From Aliidiomarina haloalkalitolerans (GTDB lineage: Bacteria > Pseudomonadota > Gammaproteobacteria > Enterobacterales > Alteromonadaceae), in assembly GCF_003987315.1 (NCBI RefSeq), contig NZ_PIPI01000005.1:62001-126000 (forward strand): a DNA stretch of 64,000 nt, given 5' to 3'. A program made the translations under genes and the position numbers. Below, in pieces: positions 19,518 to 27,966 of this stretch. Each line of letters starts with the position of its first letter. Positions within the stretch are counted from its first letter, which is position 1. The notes below the pieces were generated by a model, which saw only the letters and a program-made list of their open reading frames with translations, made no database searches and was not told where the DNA came from.

Positions 19518-20153
19518 TCACGCAGATAAGGCAATCCTTAAGTAATATTCGTGCAAGCGATCGATTTTTTCTTGGAGGTCGCGAACACTGCCACTGTTAT
19601 CAACGATATCGTCAGCTTTCGCAACGCGCTGTTCGCGATTGAGTTGTGAGGCCAAAATAGCATTGACTTGCTCACTGCTGACTTGGTCGCGCGCTTGCGT
19701 ACGCTCGCGCTGCACCGATTCGGCAACATCAATGACTAATACACGCTGGCAATATTGCTCGAGTCCATTCTCAAGCAGCAAGGGGGCTGACAGAATGACA
19801 TACGGTGACGTGGCGGCTTGCAGCTGTTGCAGCATTTCGCTGCGAATTGCCGGATGCATGAGTTGGTTGAGCCAAGCTTTGGCCTCAGGATCCGCAAAAA
19901 TGATCTGACGGAGCTCGGCGCGATTGAGACTGCCATCCTGCGTCAACACGCGTGGACCAAACTGTTTAGCGATTTTGGCAAGCACATCCGAGCCCGGTGC
20001 AACGACTTGGCGAGCTACTTCATCGGCGTCAACGACCACAATGCCATGCGCGGCAAATCGCTCTGTTGCGGTACTTTTGCCTGACCCGATACCGCCGGTG
20101 ACGCCCAGTATCCAAGGTTCTTTCTTTGTTTGCGATTGAGTGGGTGTGCTCAT
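19518..20153 (-). CDS. coaE: Dephospho-CoA kinase CoaE
   Basis: CoaE phosphorylates dephospho-CoA in the last step of coenzyme A synthesis. The start is set at the ATG at 20153 (MSTPTQS), which overlaps the pilD stop as ATGA; an upstream in-frame codon at 20177 would add eight residues inside pilD. This gives 211 residues. Walker A is GVTGGIGSGKS, followed by DADEVARQVV, HPAIR, and the APLLLENGL lid region. Coupling with pilD puts it downstream of the pilus genes. Confidence 0.96.
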   Translation of the reverse strand: MSTPTQSQTKKEPWILGVTGGIGSGKSTATERFAAHGIVVVDADEVARQVVAPGSDVLAKIAKQFGPRVLTQDGSLNRAELRQIIFADPEAKAWLNQLMHPAIRSEMLQQLQAATSPYVILSAPLLLENGLEQYCQRVLVIDVAESVQRERTQARDQVSSEQVNAILASQLNREQRVAKADDIVDNSGSVRDLQEKIDRLHEYYLRIALSA

Positions 20154-21091
20154 CCGAGGGCGATGCTCCAGTACCAACGATAAATGGGTTCACTGAAATA
20201 CAGGCTGATGCCTCCGGCAATGGCTAAAAATGGCCCGAATGGCATGGGTTGGCTGCTGCTACTGTTGCGCTGTAGTATTTGGCCAATGCCATACACCGCA
20301 CCGACAACCGACGAGAGTAAAATAATCAGCGGTAGATGTTGCCAACCGAGCCAAGCACCCAGTGCGGCAAGCAATTTAAAATCGCCGTAGCCCATACCCT
20401 CTTTACCGGTAAATATCTTGAACAACCAAAAGACCGACCATAAGAATAAGTAGCCGGCGGTGGCACCGATAATTGCGTCTTGTGGGCTAACCGGTAACCA
20501 GAAAATACTACCGATTAATCCGAACCAGAGCAGCGGTAAGGTGAGTTGATCGGGTAGCAACATATGGTCGCGGTCGATCAAGGTTAGAATGAGCAACACG
20601 TAAATAAATAGCGCGTAACTCCAACCGAGTGCGTTGAACCCGAATGTATAAATGGTGACTGCGGTGAGAGCTGCCGTGAATAGCTCGACTAACGGATAAC
20701 GAATTGAGATTGAGGTGTTGCAGCTACGACAGCGCCCACGCAGCAGCGCATAACTGAGCAACGGCACATTATCGTACCAACGAATTGGTGTTTGGCATGT
20801 GGGGCATTGTGAAGCGGGCTGGGCAAGGTTGAAGGTTTGTGGTTCGCTTTTTGCCGATGCGTCCTTGTTTGCCTTGGCGCTCTTGGTTTCAGCGCCGGTT
20901 GACTCTGATCCCGCCAGCTCAGCCCCAGTTAGCTCAGCCCCAGTTAGCTCAGCGCAGTCGCGCCGCCATTGGGCTTGCATCATCACCGGCAAGCGCGCGA
21001 TGACAACGTTAGCAAAACTACCAAAACACAAGCCAATCAACAGCGCGAATACCCAACCGAACCAGGGCCAGACTTGGAGAATTTCTGTCAC
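20150..21091 (-). CDS. pilD: Type IV prepilin peptidase / N-methyltransferase PilD
   Basis: PilD is the inner-membrane aspartyl protease that cleaves prepilin leaders and methylates the new N-terminus. It has 313 residues and about eight hydrophobic segments. The cytoplasmic zinc pair of motifs (CPTC ... CRSC) and the two catalytic aspartates (LTLIDRDHMLLPD and KEGMGYGDFKLLAALGAW) are present. The first cytoplasmic loop has an unusual insert of about 45 residues, rich in Ala, Glu, Gly, Thr and Lys, coded by 15-base repeats, placed before the zinc motif. Function should be intact because all key residues are outside the insert. Confidence 0.95.
   Translation of the reverse strand: MTEILQVWPWFGWVFALLIGLCFGSFANVVIARLPVMMQAQWRRDCAELTGAELTGAELAGSESTGAETKSAKANKDASAKSEPQTFNLAQPASQCPTCQTPIRWYDNVPLLSYALLRGRCRSCNTSISIRYPLVELFTAALTAVTIYTFGFNALGWSYALFIYVLLILTLIDRDHMLLPDQLTLPLLWFGLIGSIFWLPVSPQDAIIGATAGYLFLWSVFWLFKIFTGKEGMGYGDFKLLAALGAWLGWQHLPLIILLSSVVGAVYGIGQILQRNSSSSQPMPFGPFLAIAGGISLYFSEPIYRWYWSIALG
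20891..20950. repeat. 15-base tandem repeats inside pilD
   Basis: Four 15-base units run head to tail (20891, 20906, 20921, 20936), the last two identical on the plus strand (AGCCCCAGTTAGCTC) and the first two diverged; a partial fifth follows. On the coding strand they give a repeating Thr-Gly-Ala-Glu-Leu-type pentapeptide in the first cytoplasmic loop of PilD. Because the unit is a multiple of three, copy changes would alter loop length without a frameshift. Confidence 0.85.
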
Positions 21092-21121
21092 ACGAGAATC
21101 CTTTTTATAAGTTATGCGCCA

Positions 21122-22318
21122 TTATACTGCGACAGCACCAGCAAGTTGAAATAAGGGTAGATAAATTGCCAATAAAATCAACATGACGATTAAACTTACC
21201 ACAGATAATGCACAAGCGGGAATGACGGTATGCAGGCGTTGGGCAAATTGTTCGACACTGTAGCCAAGCTCTTGGGTGGCAATTCGCAATTGTTCAAGTA
21301 ACTGACCACTTTCTTCGCCAATCGCAATGGCAGCAAGCAGAAGTTCCGGCGCCAGGGTCGACTGCCAGCTGAGAGACCATGGTCGGCCTTGTTGTAATTG
21401 CTGACGTGCATGTTGCCATTGTTGGCGCCAATAGCTACTTGCGCTGTACTGCGCTTGTAAGTCACACAATTGCACGAGGTTCATTTGGCTCTGCAAGCCC
21501 AATTGCACCATGACCAAGTCATCATAGAGATGGCGTTCACACCACCAACGGCCAAGACCAGGAAGACGATAGCAGACCTCTTGCCATCGGGAGCGTTGCC
21601 GCAGTAGGCGTTTTAAGACGTGTGCCCCTATCGCTAAACTACCTAATATAAGCAAAGGCACTCCAACCATCAGCGACCACGGCATGGCGCTCCATTGGAT
21701 AACCAGCGCTGTCAGCGGGGGTAAAGCACGGTCCATATCGGCGTAGATAGTGGCAAAGCGCGGTACCAGTAGCTGCAACATCAGCACTAACATAAGAAAA
21801 GCTAAACCCAGCACCATCAGCGGATAGCGCATGGCTTGTTGTAATTGGCGTTGGCGTGCAAGTTGAACACTGAGGGTTGCGGCTAAGTGCCCGAGAACCG
21901 AACCGAGCTGCCCACTTTGTTCACCACTTTCTATCCAAGGGATCAGCCAACTTGGAAAGACTCGGGGTAATTGTCGCATGGCTGCACTAATGCTTTGCCC
22001 TTGTTGGATACCGCTAATAATGTGCTGACAACCGCTAGCGAGGCGCTGATTTCTGCTGCGGTCACGGAGCAATTGCCAACATTTTTGTTGATCAAAACCG
22101 ACTGTGGTTAATGTTCGCCATTGCTGAATGAGTTGAATCCAATCGGCGGTGCGCAACTGCCAACGGTTGGGTAAACGTTGGCACGACTGTAACAAGGTTT
22201 GATGCTGCAATAGCTCGATTTTTAGATGTTTGGGGTTGAGTGCTGCGCAGACACCGTGCATGTGGTGGCGCTCGGGATGTAACCCCCGCCACTTATACCA
22301 CACGAGTCTGCTAGCCAT
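21122..22318 (-). CDS. pilC: Type IV pilus inner-membrane platform protein PilC
   Basis: PilC (GspF family) is the polytopic inner-membrane platform of the type IV pilus motor. It has 398 residues with two T2SSF domains: the first around residues 65-190 (LIQQWRTLTTVGFD, IESGEQSGQLGSVL), the second around 260-385 (AIAIGEESGQLLEQL), and hydrophobic segments near 160, 210 and the C-terminus. The ATG at 22318 overlaps the pilB stop by 8 bases. The paired GEESGQL-type motifs confirm the family. Confidence 0.93.
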   Translation of the reverse strand: MASRLVWYKWRGLHPERHHMHGVCAALNPKHLKIELLQHQTLLQSCQRLPNRWQLRTADWIQLIQQWRTLTTVGFDQQKCWQLLRDRSRNQRLASGCQHIISGIQQGQSISAAMRQLPRVFPSWLIPWIESGEQSGQLGSVLGHLAATLSVQLARQRQLQQAMRYPLMVLGLAFLMLVLMLQLLVPRFATIYADMDRALPPLTALVIQWSAMPWSLMVGVPLLILGSLAIGAHVLKRLLRQRSRWQEVCYRLPGLGRWWCERHLYDDLVMVQLGLQSQMNLVQLCDLQAQYSASSYWRQQWQHARQQLQQGRPWSLSWQSTLAPELLLAAIAIGEESGQLLEQLRIATQELGYSVEQFAQRLHTVIPACALSVVSLIVMLILLAIYLPLFQLAGAVAV

Positions 22319-23324
22319 GCTTGCGCACCATCACATGCTCACGTACAAGACTGGGTTGCGTACTCACTTCTTTATTGCGACACAAAGCAGCTAAGTTAGG
22401 CCAAAAGTCGTCTTGCTGATGTGCGAGCAAGGTATTAATCAGCTGCGTTTGCCGCGGCAGTAATTGAAAGCGTGCTTGTCGTCGTTCGCCATGGGTTTCG
22501 AGTTGTTGGCAACTGAGCATCAGCAAACAGGCGGCTAACTGATAGTAGTCGACACCGAGCTGTTGTAAACGCACAAATGCACTGAGTGCATTGCTGGCGT
22601 GCAAAGTCGCTAATACCAAGTGTCCGGTTTGCGCGGCTTGGCAGGCGATTTGGGCAGTTTCGGCATCACGGATTTCGCCAATCATGATGACATCGGGATC
22701 TTGGCGTAGTAAAGCTCTGAGAATCTTCGCAAAATCGAGTGACTGAGCATGATTGACGGGCACTTGGTTGATGCCAGTCAGTGCCATTTCAACCGGATCC
22801 TCAACGGTGACGATATTCTTTTGCTCGCCGGTAATGGCTTGCAACAATGCATACAGCGTGCGGGTTTTACCACTGCCGGTGGCGCCAGTAACCAGAATCA
22901 AGCCATGTTCGGCTTGGCTGGCTGCGCGCATGGCGGCAAGTTGGGATGGCAGTAAGCCGAGCTCGTCGAGTGGTAAATTGCCCGCGGCTAACACTTGCAC
23001 GCGAATCACCAGCTTTTCCCCATGCAGTGTGGCAACTGTATTCAAGCGGCAATCAACCTGCACCGCTTCGTCAAACACAGCAAAATCAAAACGACCATCT
23101 TGCGGGCGCACGCGCTCGGTGGTGTCGAGTCCAGCAGCTGATTTCATTGCAGCGATGAGTCGTCGGCCTTCATCGACACTGATGCTGTCGAGTTGGTGCA
23201 TCTGACCGAGTCTTCGTGCTCGCCAACGGTAACCATCTTGCTGCGCTTCGAGATGTAAGTCCGAACACTGATTCAGGGCGTGTTGCGCTATAAACTGCCC
23301 GAGGGTTTCAGGTAACTGGTGCAT
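22311..23324 (-). CDS. pilB: Short PilB/GspE-type pilus ATPase
   Basis: This is the pilus assembly ATPase by family and position, but it has only 337 residues against roughly 550-580 for classic PilB. Walker A GATGSGKT (147-154), the Asp box VEDPVE (174-179), Walker B DVIMIGEIRD (211-220) and the His box around TGHLVLATLHA (233-243) are intact, so ATP hydrolysis should be retained. The N-terminal regulatory domains are missing, and the four-cysteine zinc motif usual after the His box is absent. The gene is complete with a normal start 14 bases after pilA, so this is a compact form rather than a break. Confidence 0.88.
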   Translation of the reverse strand: MHQLPETLGQFIAQHALNQCSDLHLEAQQDGYRWRARRLGQMHQLDSISVDEGRRLIAAMKSAAGLDTTERVRPQDGRFDFAVFDEAVQVDCRLNTVATLHGEKLVIRVQVLAAGNLPLDELGLLPSQLAAMRAASQAEHGLILVTGATGSGKTRTLYALLQAITGEQKNIVTVEDPVEMALTGINQVPVNHAQSLDFAKILRALLRQDPDVIMIGEIRDAETAQIACQAAQTGHLVLATLHASNALSAFVRLQQLGVDYYQLAACLLMLSCQQLETHGERRQARFQLLPRQTQLINTLLAHQQDDFWPNLAALCRNKEVSTQPSLVREHVMVRKHG

Positions 23325-23338
23325 GGTTGTACTCCTGT

Positions 23339-23821
23339 TTATAACGCACTACTGCAATGCGGAATCCGCATTGTGCCGCTGTCGCTATAGTCGGAGCAGG
23401 CGAGTTGCCAATGTAATTGGGTGGCTGTGGTACTTGGCCGTAATTCAATCCGCACCGGCGTTCCCGCTTGGCTGACGACTTCTAGTTCTGCGGCAATGGA
23501 ACCGGCTTGGGTACCGGCAGCGAGGCTAGCAATACCGCTTGGCAACGGCGTCGTCACCGCCGGAATACCGCGCTGACCAAACTGACTACAGGGCGACAAG
23601 GTCCCCTGCATTTGCCAACACAAATTAATCGCGGTTTGCCATGGTTGCAGGCCCATGAGTGCGGCACCGGCTTTGGCACGCTGGTTGTAGTCAGAATAAG
23701 CGGGAACTGCAAACGAGGTGAGAATAGCGAGTATGGCAACCACGACCATTAATTCGATGAGGTTAAAACCACGAATGAAACCGCTAAATTGCGGTGCGTT
23801 GAGTAAGGGTAAACGAGGCAT
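23339..23821 (-). CDS. pilA: Type IV major-pilin-like protein PilA
   Basis: A type IV prepilin of 160 residues. The cleavage site is [18 protein letters not shown], with Gly at -1, Phe at +1 and Glu at +5 of the mature protein; about 142 residues remain after PilD processing. The leader is 18 residues, longer than the 5-8 usual for type IVa pilins. The C-terminal domain has four cysteines in two pairs, the last enclosing a DSGTMRIPH loop that resembles the disulfide D-region of pilins. It is the first gene of the pilABCD run and probably its main product. Confidence 0.9.
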   Translation of the reverse strand: MPRLPLLNAPQFSGFIRGFNLIELMVVVAILAILTSFAVPAYSDYNQRAKAGAALMGLQPWQTAINLCWQMQGTLSPCSQFGQRGIPAVTTPLPSGIASLAAGTQAGSIAAELEVVSQAGTPVRIELRPSTTATQLHWQLACSDYSDSGTMRIPHCSSAL

Positions 23822-23891
23822 GTGCCGATTCCTTTTGGCGATGAAATTAAGGCCTTCATCAATAGCAAAGGAACCGACAGGTGAAAAGCAA

Positions 23892-23926
23892 ACGACCGCG
23901 AATTCAGCGATCGTCTAGCGTTTTTT
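23892..23926. terminator. Possible hairpin between nadC and pilA
   Basis: ACGACCGC and GCGATCGT (23892-23899 and 23907-23914) form an eight-position stem with one mismatch. On the plus strand a short spacer and TTTTTT follow (23921-23926), but the flanking genes are on the minus strand, where the trailing bases are less T-rich. It could weakly end nadC transcription; the call is tentative. The rest of this 157-base gap would carry the pilA promoter, which was not resolved. Confidence 0.35.
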
Positions 23927-23978
23927 CAGCACGTGTTTCTTCGTACGTGTTTAAAGCAATGTGTATCGAGTAACGTGT

Positions 23979-25411
<1,433 letters not shown>

Positions 25412-25488
25412 GAGAAACGCCTCTTGCTTTACTTTTGTCGCTAAACTCGGATACTTAAGTGCATGATAAGTTACGAAACAGGCCAGCA

Positions 25489-26109
25489 ATGCATATGCCG
25501 AAGTCTACCTTAACTGCCAAGTCAGCAGCCGCTTTTGCGATTAAACAGCACCGTTTACAGGGTGTTCGGTATTGCCCGTCGCCACACGTTGACGCGCGTC
25601 CAGACCCAAACGATATCAGTTTACTGGTGGTTCACGGTATCAGTTTGCCAGCTGGGCAGTTTGGTGGAGAGTTTATCACGGATTTATTTTTGGGCGAATT
25701 AGACTGTACTGCACATTCTGAGTTTGCACCGCTGGAAGGCTTGCGCGTATCTGCTCATTGCTTGATCCGGCGCGACGGCGAAATTATTCAGTATGTGGAT
25801 TTTGATCAGCGGGCTTGGCATGCTGGGGTCTCGAGTTGGCAAGGGCGCGAGCGTTGTAATGATTTTGCGATTGGAATTGAACTTGAGGGAACCGATAACA
25901 CGCCCTACACTGAATCACAGTATCAGGTTTTAGCGCAGGTGGCTGGCGCGTTAACAAAGCACTATCCGCGTCTTTCTGCTGACCGAATTGTTGGCCATGA
26001 AGATATTGCACCGGGACGCAAAACCGACCCTGGCCCAGCGTTTAATTGGGATTATTTTCGCAGTTTATTGCAACAGGAAACGCAACAAGAAGCGCAACAA
26101 GAAGATTGA
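25489..26109 (+). CDS. ampD: 1,6-anhydro-N-acetylmuramyl-L-alanine amidase AmpD
   Basis: AmpD is the cytoplasmic zinc amidase that cuts the peptide from anhydromuropeptides during wall recycling and so keeps ampC-type induction low. The ATG at 25489 (MHMPKST) gives 206 residues; a second ATG at 25495 and an upstream GTG at 25459 are alternatives. The zinc site is visible: His in LLVVHGIS, His in RIVGHEDIAPGRK and Asp in KTDPGPAFNW. SPHVDARPD and IGIELEGTDN are typical. The C-terminus ends in a Gln/Glu-rich tail. It is followed by ampE, its usual partner. Confidence 0.95.
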   Translation: MHMPKSTLTAKSAAAFAIKQHRLQGVRYCPSPHVDARPDPNDISLLVVHGISLPAGQFGGEFITDLFLGELDCTAHSEFAPLEGLRVSAHCLIRRDGEIIQYVDFDQRAWHAGVSSWQGRERCNDFAIGIELEGTDNTPYTESQYQVLAQVAGALTKHYPRLSADRIVGHEDIAPGRKTDPGPAFNWDYFRSLLQQETQQEAQQED

Positions 26110-26199
26110 CGTAACGAATTGCAGTAAAGGACAGTGCATTGCGCACAAAATCGCAAGCTTGCTGGCTTGCGTCACGATTACATCGAGGATGACAGCAAC

Positions 26200-26994
26200 A
26201 TGCTAGTTTTTTCATTGTTTATTGCCTTAATTATTGAGCGTTTACGAGTAACTCCCGACGCTTGGCAGATCGACCCGCTCGCGCAGCGCTGGGACACGTG
26301 GTTACGAGAGCACGAGCAAATGCGTGACTGGCATGAACACGAATTGTTCGGACCACTCTTACTCATCGCACCGGCCATTCTATTGGCATTGTTATTGTGG
26401 TTAGCCGGTGGTGGAGTCGGTAGTGTCTTGGTAAGCGTGCTCATTCTCACCCTCGTGATTGGCTGCCGACCACAACGCAAAGCGCTGCGTGACTATTTTC
26501 TGGCCGCCGAACGTGGCGACGAAGAAGCCCTTGCTGAAGCGGCTAAAATTCTAAAATATTCGCCGCACGAAGACATGACCATTGGCCGCCAAGTGATATG
26601 GCTTAACTTCCGTTATTATTTCGCCGTGTCATTCTGGTTTGTTTTATTTGGTGCTGCTGGCGCGCTCGCTTATGGTATTTTGCGCAGTCGTGCCGAAGAC
26701 TATCCGCGTCTGATGGCTTGGGTTGAGTGGTTGCCATTGCGTGTAGCTGGTTTTGCCTATTTGTTGGTTGGCCATTTCTCGCGGGCGATGCCTGCATGGC
26801 TACGGGTTCTTGGACGGGCACCAGAGCAAGCGGAATTGCAGTTAACGGAAATTGCAGTTGCTGCTGAAGACGTCAATATCAACGCCGATGACAACAAATC
26901 GGAAGCCGAGTTATTAGTGAATTTAGCTCGACGCAGCATGATTCTATTGCTTGTTGTGGTAGCGATAGCAACCTTGTTAGGTTGGGTGCGTTAA
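26200..26994 (+). CDS. ampE: Membrane protein AmpE
   Basis: AmpE is an inner-membrane protein of unclear biochemical role, encoded with ampD and implicated in beta-lactamase control. The start is set at the ATG at 26200 (MLVFSLF), which has GAGG upstream and gives a hydrophobic N-terminus; the frame extends back to 26134 without a good site. There are 264 residues and about four hydrophobic segments, with family patterns IERLRVTPDAW, LRDYFLAAERGD and FAVSFWFVLFGAAGAL. Its final bases form the first unit of a 13-base triple repeat. Confidence 0.92.
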   Translation: MLVFSLFIALIIERLRVTPDAWQIDPLAQRWDTWLREHEQMRDWHEHELFGPLLLIAPAILLALLLWLAGGGVGSVLVSVLILTLVIGCRPQRKALRDYFLAAERGDEEALAEAAKILKYSPHEDMTIGRQVIWLNFRYYFAVSFWFVLFGAAGALAYGILRSRAEDYPRLMAWVEWLPLRVAGFAYLLVGHFSRAMPAWLRVLGRAPEQAELQLTEIAVAAEDVNINADDNKSEAELLVNLARRSMILLLVVVAIATLLGWVR

Positions 26995-27020
26995 TTGGGT
27001 GCGTTAATTGGGTGCGTTAA
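26982..27020. repeat. Three perfect 13-base tandem repeats at the end of ampE
   Basis: TTGGGTGCGTTAA occurs three times head to tail (26982, 26995, 27008). The first unit contains the last codons and stop of ampE, and the next two are noncoding copies. It looks like a recent replication-slippage duplication. Confidence 0.95.
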
Positions 27021-27075
27021 ACCATGGTTGCTGCAGTAAGCAAGGAGGTATGACCAATTGGGTAGCTTAGGGTGA

Positions 27076-27104
27076 TTGGTTTTTCATGCATTCAGCGTTA
27101 TAAT
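27076..27104 (+). promoter_or_regulatory. Promoter of the pdhR-aceEF operon
   Basis: TTGGTT (27076-27081) and TATAAT (27099-27104) are spaced by 17 bases. Transcription would begin about 27111, immediately ahead of the PdhR operator, giving an untranslated leader of about 75 bases before pdhR. Confidence 0.8.
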
Positions 27105-27116
27105 GTCGGCCTCTGG

Positions 27117-27137
27117 TAAATTGGTAAGACCAATTTA
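27117..27137. promoter_or_regulatory. PdhR operator
   Basis: TAAATTGGT-AAG-ACCAATTTA is a perfect nine-base inverted repeat around AAG. Its centre equals the E. coli PdhR consensus AATTGGTnnnACCAATT. It lies a few bases downstream of the predicted transcription start, where bound repressor would block early elongation or initiation. A weaker half-like site, GGTATGACCAATT (27047-27059), lies upstream of the promoter. In E. coli, pyruvate releases PdhR, so the operon would be induced by pyruvate. Confidence 0.92.
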
Positions 27138-27186
27138 ATCTACTGATTCAAGCCGGATTTAACGCACCTTAAGCTACGAAGGCATT

Positions 27187-27957
27187 ATGATTCAACGAGT
27201 TGCACAAACAAAGTTGTCCGACGTCATTGTTGCTCAAATCGAGTCAATGATCGTTGCTGGAACTTGGAGCGCGGGGCAAAAGCTGCCCTCCGAGCGCGAT
27301 CTTGCTGCTCAGTTTCAGGTGTCGCGGCCGTCGTTACGCGAAGCCATTCAAAAACTCGAAGTGAAAGGGCTGGTTAATCGTCGCCAAGGCGGCGGTACAT
27401 ATGTGTCCGGAGCACTCGACCAACACGTCAGCGAGCCATTGTTTGAATTGCTTGCTCGGCATCCAGAGTCTCAGTTTGATTTGCTTGAATTCCGCCATGC
27501 GCTTGAAGGCGTATCGGCTTTTTATGCGGCAATGCGGGGGACCGACAGCGACCTTGAACACATTGCGCAGAGCTTCCAACATATAGCAAACGTGGCGGCA
27601 GCCCCACTCGAGCAGCAAGCGGAAGCATTAATGCAGTTTTACACCAGTATTGCCGAAGCATCACACAACGTGGTGTTGTTGCACTTAGTGCGCGGCATGC
27701 GTGATTTATTGAAAGAAAACATGCGGCGTAACCTTGCAGTCTTGTCCGAACGGAGCGACGTGCGGGAACAGCTACAAGTACACCGTCAGGCTATTGTCGA
27801 TGCCATTATTGCACGCGAACCTGAAGCAGCGCGTGACGCTTGTCATCAGCATTTAGCCTATATTGAGAAAACTTTGTTACACCTGAATCGGGAACACACC
27901 CGGCTGCAGCGAGCGTTGCGGCGGAGTGAACCTTTATCGACTCCAATGGAGAAGTAA
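27187..27957 (+). CDS. pdhR: Pyruvate dehydrogenase complex repressor PdhR
   Basis: A GntR-family regulator of the FadR subfamily, 256 residues. The N-terminal winged helix carries GQKLPSERDLAAQFQVSRPSLREAIQKLEVKGLV, and RQGGGTYV forms the wing; the C-terminal helical FCD domain (from about residue 95) binds the effector, with the LLEFRHALEG start and HRQAIVDAI motif. It sits ten bases before aceE and behind a PdhR box, so autoregulation together with aceE-aceF is very likely. Effector (pyruvate) is inferred from the E. coli protein. Confidence 0.95.
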   Translation: MIQRVAQTKLSDVIVAQIESMIVAGTWSAGQKLPSERDLAAQFQVSRPSLREAIQKLEVKGLVNRRQGGGTYVSGALDQHVSEPLFELLARHPESQFDLLEFRHALEGVSAFYAAMRGTDSDLEHIAQSFQHIANVAAAPLEQQAEALMQFYTSIAEASHNVVLLHLVRGMRDLLKENMRRNLAVLSERSDVREQLQVHRQAIVDAIIAREPEAARDACHQHLAYIEKTLLHLNREHTRLQRALRRSEPLSTPMEK

Positions 27958-27966
27958 GGAATCATT

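Noticed and set aside
22311-23324. pilB as a pseudogene
   Set aside because: It is short, but start, stop, ribosome spacing and all ATPase motifs are intact and it is coupled to pilC, so it is a compact gene and not a remnant.
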